NCBI GenBank assembly: GCA_017478225.1
Contig: JAFVDX010000002.1
Span: forward strand, 145,485 to 209,484
Source: Paludibacteraceae bacterium
GTDB taxonomy: Bacteria > Bacteroidota > Bacteroidia > Bacteroidales > Paludibacteraceae
Reading direction: 5' to 3'
Length of the DNA stretch: 64,000 nucleotides
Shown here: piece after piece, positions 60,650 through 64,000 of the stretch
How the letters are laid out: each line of letters begins with the position of its first letter
Numbering within the stretch: the stretch's first letter is position 1
Notes under the pieces: generated by a model
Told to the model about the DNA's origin: nothing
Seen by the model: the letters and a program-made list of their open reading frames with translations, nothing else
The model's database searches: none
Translations under genes and position numbers: made by a program

Positions 60650-60835
60650 TTAAGAGTTAAACAATTCTGTGAACGACAGACCTGTCCCGCGCAAGCCTGT
60701 GGTGAAACGAAGTCCATTCTTGCCCCATGTAACTTTTATCGGGCGACCTTTATATGTCAGCGAAACACCTCGTTTGCTTATATTCAAAAACAGATTTCCT
60801 TTGATTCGGAAACTGCGCCAAAATCTCCAATACAT
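60650..60835 (-). CDS. DUF4236 small protein
   Basis: 61 residues: MYWRFWRSFRIKGNLFLNIS and KNGLRFTTGLRGTGLSF match the DUF4236 pattern (W-R-F-R-K-S ... T-G-L-S) found in small proteins or N-termini of phage-associated genes. It starts 2 bp after the upstream gene ends and is 12 bp ahead of the membrane protein. Role unknown. Confidence 0.7.
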   Translation of the reverse strand: MYWRFWRSFRIKGNLFLNISKRGVSLTYKGRPIKVTWGKNGLRFTTGLRGTGLSFTELFNS

Positions 60836-60837
60836 TG

Positions 60838-61614
60838 TTATAAGAATTTGGGGTAGTTAGATAGTAAATACGCACGGAAATGGTTCATGACACCTTCATA
60901 TACATTTACATTCCATGCACTCGGATGGTATGTTAATAAGATTATTTTCTCATGCTGCACGTCTATACGAATACTATTGTGTCCTTTTATTTGTGCTAAC
61001 TCATTCCCCCACAGACTTTGTGCGAAATTATAAATATGCGGATTTGTACAAACAATAATATTCGGGGCTAATAATCTAATCTCTTCACGCAGCAAATCTC
61101 CATATTTGTTAAGGTATTGTAATAATGTCTGGTCGGCAATACTGGTTCTGCCACCTTGTTTCTTACACTCGACATACGCAAAGGGATGTCTGTTAAAACA
61201 CTCTTTGACTTGTTCAAAAGAAGTACGCAGTTGTTCGCTTGTGCAAAGATTGTCAGGTGTAGCATTCCACAAACCCCAAAACATATCTGCGACATTATGC
61301 AGGAAACGAGATTTGAGAACACGGTTATTTTCCTTGTTATGTCTGTCCTGCGGTTTCTCCCCTTCAATATCTTTCAGCCATAAACGGCTATCGTCACACC
61401 ACTCAGACGGCTGATCTTTAACAAGAAATAGTATGCGGCGTTGGGCTTGCTGCCATGCTTCAGAGATATTGATATTTGCATCATTCTTTTCCATGAGTCC
61501 GTCCTTGGTAAAAATGATGCGACCGTAGCCTTCTTCGCGAGGCTCATTGTTTTGCTCACTACGCTCTATCCAACGAGCGAACAATTCATCCAATTGGTTG
61601 TTGTAGTCAATCAT
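60838..61614 (-). CDS. Hypothetical protein with a possible uracil-DNA-glycosylase-like core
   Basis: 258 residues. Segments RRILFLVKDQPSEWCDD, PFAYVECKKQGG, LAPNIIVCTNPHIYNFA and ILLTYHPSAWN follow the order of strands and motif 2 (HPS) in UDG-superfamily proteins. I cannot confirm the catalytic motif 1, so this is only a hint. It is the second gene of the minus-strand operon, separated from the nuclease gene by the structured element D. Confidence 0.45.
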   Translation of the reverse strand: MIDYNNQLDELFARWIERSEQNNEPREEGYGRIIFTKDGLMEKNDANINISEAWQQAQRRILFLVKDQPSEWCDDSRLWLKDIEGEKPQDRHNKENNRVLKSRFLHNVADMFWGLWNATPDNLCTSEQLRTSFEQVKECFNRHPFAYVECKKQGGRTSIADQTLLQYLNKYGDLLREEIRLLAPNIIVCTNPHIYNFAQSLWGNELAQIKGHNSIRIDVQHEKIILLTYHPSAWNVNVYEGVMNHFRAYLLSNYPKFL

Positions 61615-61630
61615 AATGATATTATTTAGG

Positions 61631-61868
61631 TATAAGCATGAAAAAAGCGCGGTACTTTATCGCTATATAATTGACTTCTTAGGATTTACCGGACTACCTC
61701 ATCAACCAATTCTATATGAACAAAGCCCACGCTTTCGCATGAGCATTTCGGCTTTGTTCTCTTGGTTGATTTCTCGTAAGTGTCCGGCTTTCAAGAAGTC
61801 AAGATATAAAGCAAAATGCTAATTCTTTATGTATGTTGTTTGTCTGTTGTTTTATGCCATAGGCGGGT
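61631..61868 (-). ncRNA. Candidate structured RNA, family 2, copy D
   Basis: Helices (plus-strand coordinates): TTGACTTCTT (61671-61680) with AAGAAGTCAA (61793-61802); ACCGGAC (61688-61694) with GTCCGG (61782-61787); ATCAACCAA (61701-61709) with TTGGTTGAT (61762-61770); inner hairpin GAACAAAGCC...GGCTTTGTTC. AAGCGCGG (61645-61652) and CCACGCTT (61727-61734) can pair with one mismatch. All helices occur in copy C with different sequences. On the minus strand the element ends with CGCGCTTTTTT and would sit between the nuclease gene and the next gene of the operon. Confidence 0.65.
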
Positions 61869-61871
61869 GCG

Positions 61872-63062
61872 TTATTTGTTATTATTGTTATTGTTATTTA
61901 GTTCACTACCAATAATCTTCAGCAGTTCTTCTTGGTCGGGTAAAGCCTTGCGCAGACGTTCCGGCATGTCGGTCGCAGTTTTATAAGTTGCGACTCCCAT
62001 CGGTTTGTCATAGTCCTGAATCATATACTCCACATACGACTTGTCGGCACTCTTACAAAGCACAATGCCTATGGACGGATTCTCATGCGGTTTGCGTACG
62101 AAATCATCCAACAGACGCAAATATCCATTAAGTTCACCAAGATAAATCTGCTTGAACGGTCCTGTTTTCAATTCGATAGCCACCAGACAATCCAACTCAC
62201 GATTGAAGAAAAGCAAATCAATGCGATGTTCATGTCCGTGTACGTTGAGCGTATATTGGTTTCCAACAAAGAGAAAATCCTTGCCGAAACGAAGAATGAA
62301 CTGCTTGATATTATCCACTATCTTTTGCTCCACCACCGTCTCATTAACCTCTTCAATATCACGCGCGCCTAATTCCTCCACGTTAATAAAATCGAGCATG
62401 TATTGGTCTTTGAACGCCAAAATAGCACGTTTGGCAAGGCTTCCTGACGGTAACTTTTGCAAGAAATTATTGGGTAGTTCTCCTCTTTGCGCATAGAGAT
62501 TTTGTCGGATACAGTTTTTGATTCCATCCGGTGTCAGGTGCTCCCGTGCACAAAGCGAGATATAAAACATCCGCTCTTGACGGGATTTGGTTCCTATGAG
62601 GATATTGGTGTGATGTGTAAAACCTATACTGCGGAAATCATTTCCAGGGAACGCATCTGTAGAAGGGAAATTAAATGGCAGTATTTGAATTTCGTTCATT
62701 TGAATGAGCGAATTGAGTTCCGGCAAATCGCTCGTTTGAATGAGCGATTTTGCTTCCAGTGTCTGCGCATCCAGTTCTCGCCATTCTTCATAAAAGGTTC
62801 TCATCTTCTTGATATTAGCTTCCGAGAATCCCCTGAGTCCGGGCATGTCATGTGTGAGCAAATGGCTGATAGTTGCAATCGCGGCAGTTCCCCATTGGGC
62901 TTTTCGGGAGTACTGCGAGATAAAACGACCGACAGAATAATACAGCATCAACTGGATGTTATTCACACCTCGTGCAGCTTCGTACTGGGCACTAAGAATG
63001 GCATTCTTAATCGTTTCTGCTGCCTTTATATATGACTGCTGTATCTCGTTTGAGGTTGCCAT
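61872..63062 (-). CDS. DUF1016 / PD-(D/E)XK nuclease (YhcG-like)
   Basis: 396 residues. The N-terminal DUF1016 domain (about 15-175) has YYSVGRFISQYSRKAQWGTA, LRGFSEANIKKMRTFYEEW and LIGTKSRQERMFYISLCARE; the C-terminal PD-(D/E)XK nuclease (about 230-370) has FGKDFLFVGNQYTLNVHGHE, HRIDLLFFNRELDCLVAIEL and K (D...ExK), then GYLRLLDDFV and GIVLCKSADK. Such proteins are found near restriction and mobile genes; DNA-cleavage role inferred. The tail ends in seven Asn and Lys from a run of AAC/AAT codons. Own promoter at 63136-63167. Confidence 0.82.
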   Translation of the reverse strand: MATSNEIQQSYIKAAETIKNAILSAQYEAARGVNNIQLMLYYSVGRFISQYSRKAQWGTAAIATISHLLTHDMPGLRGFSEANIKKMRTFYEEWRELDAQTLEAKSLIQTSDLPELNSLIQMNEIQILPFNFPSTDAFPGNDFRSIGFTHHTNILIGTKSRQERMFYISLCAREHLTPDGIKNCIRQNLYAQRGELPNNFLQKLPSGSLAKRAILAFKDQYMLDFINVEELGARDIEEVNETVVEQKIVDNIKQFILRFGKDFLFVGNQYTLNVHGHEHRIDLLFFNRELDCLVAIELKTGPFKQIYLGELNGYLRLLDDFVRKPHENPSIGIVLCKSADKSYVEYMIQDYDKPMGVATYKTATDMPERLRKALPDQEELLKIIGSELNNNNNNNK

Positions 63063-63135
63063 ATTCTGTCATTTTTGCAACTTTCGGCTGCAAACCGGTT
63101 TAGAACCGGAGCAAGATATTTTGCACTTTCTGGTG

Positions 63136-63167
63136 CAAAGGTACTGCTTTTTTTTGATATATGCAAG
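63136..63167 (-). promoter_or_regulatory. Promoter of the nuclease operon
   Basis: Reverse strand: CTTG (63167-63164), 20 bp, TACCTTTG (63143-63136). The leader contains the hairpin AACCGGTT...AACCGG and the motif GAAAGTTGCAAA (reverse of 63074-63085). Confidence 0.65.
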
Positions 63168-63235
63168 GGTTTGGGGTGAAAAAGCGTACGAGAGGTGTCG
63201 TTTTTAGGCCGATTTATGCCGGAATAGGCAGATAT

Positions 63236-63348
63236 AGGCAGAGGTCGGCAGAGCCGATGTCCGAATCAGATTCGGACGCAATAGACGAAAAAAAGCGACG
63301 GTAAGAATGTCACCGAAGTGGACGAGGATGCCGTCTGGCAGACGGCGC
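63236..63348. repeat. Short palindrome element, relative of the 59-kb array
   Basis: AGGCAGAGG-TCGGC-aga-GCCGA, then GTCCGAATC-a-GATTCGGAC (63259-63277), then GCAATAGACGAAAAAAAG, a weaker palindrome, and GCCGTCTG-g-CAGACGGC (63330-63346), identical to the first unit at 59314. Then GGAATAGATTTT...ATACTGCGAAA, also found at 59253-59278. Confidence 0.6.
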
Positions 63349-63420
63349 AATACGAATAATAGAGGAATAGATTTTTATGCATACTGCGAAAATTAACAGA
63401 CTATACTGCGAAAATTATCA

Positions 63421-63464
63421 GTGCGTTACGATTTGGTCGTGACGCATTTTTTGTTGTAATTTTG
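63421..63464 (+). promoter_or_regulatory. Promoter with an embedded palindrome
   Basis: TTTG (63432-63435) and TAATTTTG (63457-63464) are 21 bp apart. The -33 lies in the loop of TGCGTTACGA...TCGTGACGCA (63422-63446), so a dimeric repressor could cover it. About 145 nt upstream of the final gene. Confidence 0.55.
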
Positions 63465-63609
63465 CACTCGCGTTCGGCAATGAGTGTGCAAAAGTCGATA
63501 CCGCTATGCTAAATCGACCGGCAACTCCTGCCTCCGCTCTTCGGTACGCAAAAAGCCTACGGCTTCGGTTTAAGTTCCGAGGAATGTAGAAGTTAACAAA
63601 TAGTATATT

Positions 63610-64000
63610 ATGCAGGAAATAAAGGTACAAACAAAACGAGGAGTGTTGCTGGACGGAGTGCTGTTTTCGGCGACAGAGAAAATCCGAACACAACCGGACA
63701 GACCGCAGGCAGATACGCTGCTGATTGCCATTACGGGCATACACGGGAATTTCTATTCGAACCCGTTCTACTACAACATCGGCGACACGCTGAATGCGGC
63801 AGGGATAGATTTTCTCTATGCGCAGACCAACGATGCGTTCGGGACAATCCGAACGACCGATGTCCACACGGGCGAGGAGGTGCTTATCGGTTCGTGGAAC
63901 GAGCGGTTCGCTTACACGGACGAGGACATCGACGCGTATCTCACGTATGCCGAGCAAGCCGGGTACAAGCGTATCATCCTCGGTGGGCACTCGTTAGGAG
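63610..64000 (+). CDS. Alpha/beta hydrolase (partial, runs off the window)
   Basis: 130 residues visible. LLIAITGIHGNFYSNPFYYN (oxyanion region) and, at the very end, RIILGGHSLG, the nucleophile elbow with Ser. The N-terminus QEIKVQTKRGVLLDGVLFSA fits DUF1749-like or dienelactone-type hydrolases that act on small esters or peptides. The stop is outside the window. No relation to the two 46/51-kb hydrolases is seen beyond fold. Confidence 0.75.
   Translation, partial: MQEIKVQTKRGVLLDGVLFSATEKIRTQPDRPQADTLLIAITGIHGNFYSNPFYYNIGDTLNAAGIDFLYAQTNDAFGTIRTTDVHTGEEVLIGSWNERFAYTDEDIDAYLTYAEQAGYKRIILGGHSLG

Noticed and set aside
63421..63452. Plain rho-independent terminator.
   Set aside because: A well-spaced -33/-7 pair overlaps the hairpin, and the only upstream sequence on that strand is a non-coding palindrome element; a regulatory palindrome fits better.

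Overview
The window looks like a chromosomal segment of a Bacteroidota bacterium, most likely of the order Bacteroidales. The evidence is the repeated TTTG-N19-21-TAnnTTTG promoter form, SusC-like envelope biology (TonB receptor, RND pumps, TamB), a fused binding-protein/permease of Bacteroidales type, and protein families common in Prevotella/Bacteroides relatives (DUF262-HNH, DUF3791/DUF3990, four-helix suffix proteins, DUF4625). I cannot place it to genus. No rRNA, tRNA, CRISPR array, integrase or transposase gene was recognised.

Layout. 1-2.6 kb: minus-strand serB (partial), a BASS-family transporter and an exported arginine-deiminase-like protein. 2.9-10.2 kb: a FAD/Fe-S D-2-hydroxyacid dehydrogenase, a DUF5131 protein, a flavodoxin/acetyltransferase pair and a binding-protein/permease fusion. 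10.2-19.7 kb is an accessory island: a broken KilA-N gene, an EcoRI-type DNA methyltransferase followed by DUF262-HNH, an AAA ATPase, the ABC ATPase that probably belongs with the permease at 8.8-10.2 kb, a decayed kinase, a four-helix protein and a second, truncated DUF262-HNH. 19.9-38.9 kb: a PP2C/STAS signalling pair, acyltransferase, broken DUF362 gene, carbonic anhydrase, an RND efflux operon with a pump/outer-membrane-factor fusion, a 1611-residue TamB/Omp85 fusion, a CPA2 antiporter and a NUDIX hydrolase. 39-47.3 kb: AAA ATPase, a His-rich metal-uptake operon, a metallo-hydrolase/rubredoxin gene, nitroreductase, ICMT-like methyltransferase and alpha/beta hydrolase. 47.4-51.5 kb (minus): four envelope proteins and a DUF3791/DUF3990 cassette. 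51.6-59.3 kb: a second alpha/beta hydrolase, condensation-like enzyme and an AraC-controlled redox cluster with several broken genes. 59.8-63.1 kb (minus): a small operon with a DUF1016/PD-(D/E)XK nuclease. 63.6 kb to the end: a partial alpha/beta hydrolase.

The most unusual content is non-coding. Two families of structured elements occur twice each (11.43/18.13 kb and 50.25/61.63 kb). Within each family the helices are kept while their sequences differ, which is covariation visible by eye, and each has a predicted pseudoknot. The first family sits upstream of the methyltransferase-DUF262 module, and its second copy precedes a version of that module from which the methyltransferase is deleted. 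Other findings are a 440-bp array of about a dozen different short palindromes (59.3-59.75 kb) with relatives at 47.3 and 63.2 kb; 61-bp palindromes inserted in frame into both DUF262 genes; a transcribed leader repeated at three accessory promoters; and a terminal-inverted-repeat family that starts at or within about 10 bp after stop codons. At least five genes are interrupted by a duplication, a frameshift or an amber codon, so either decay is active here or some homopolymer calls are wrong.
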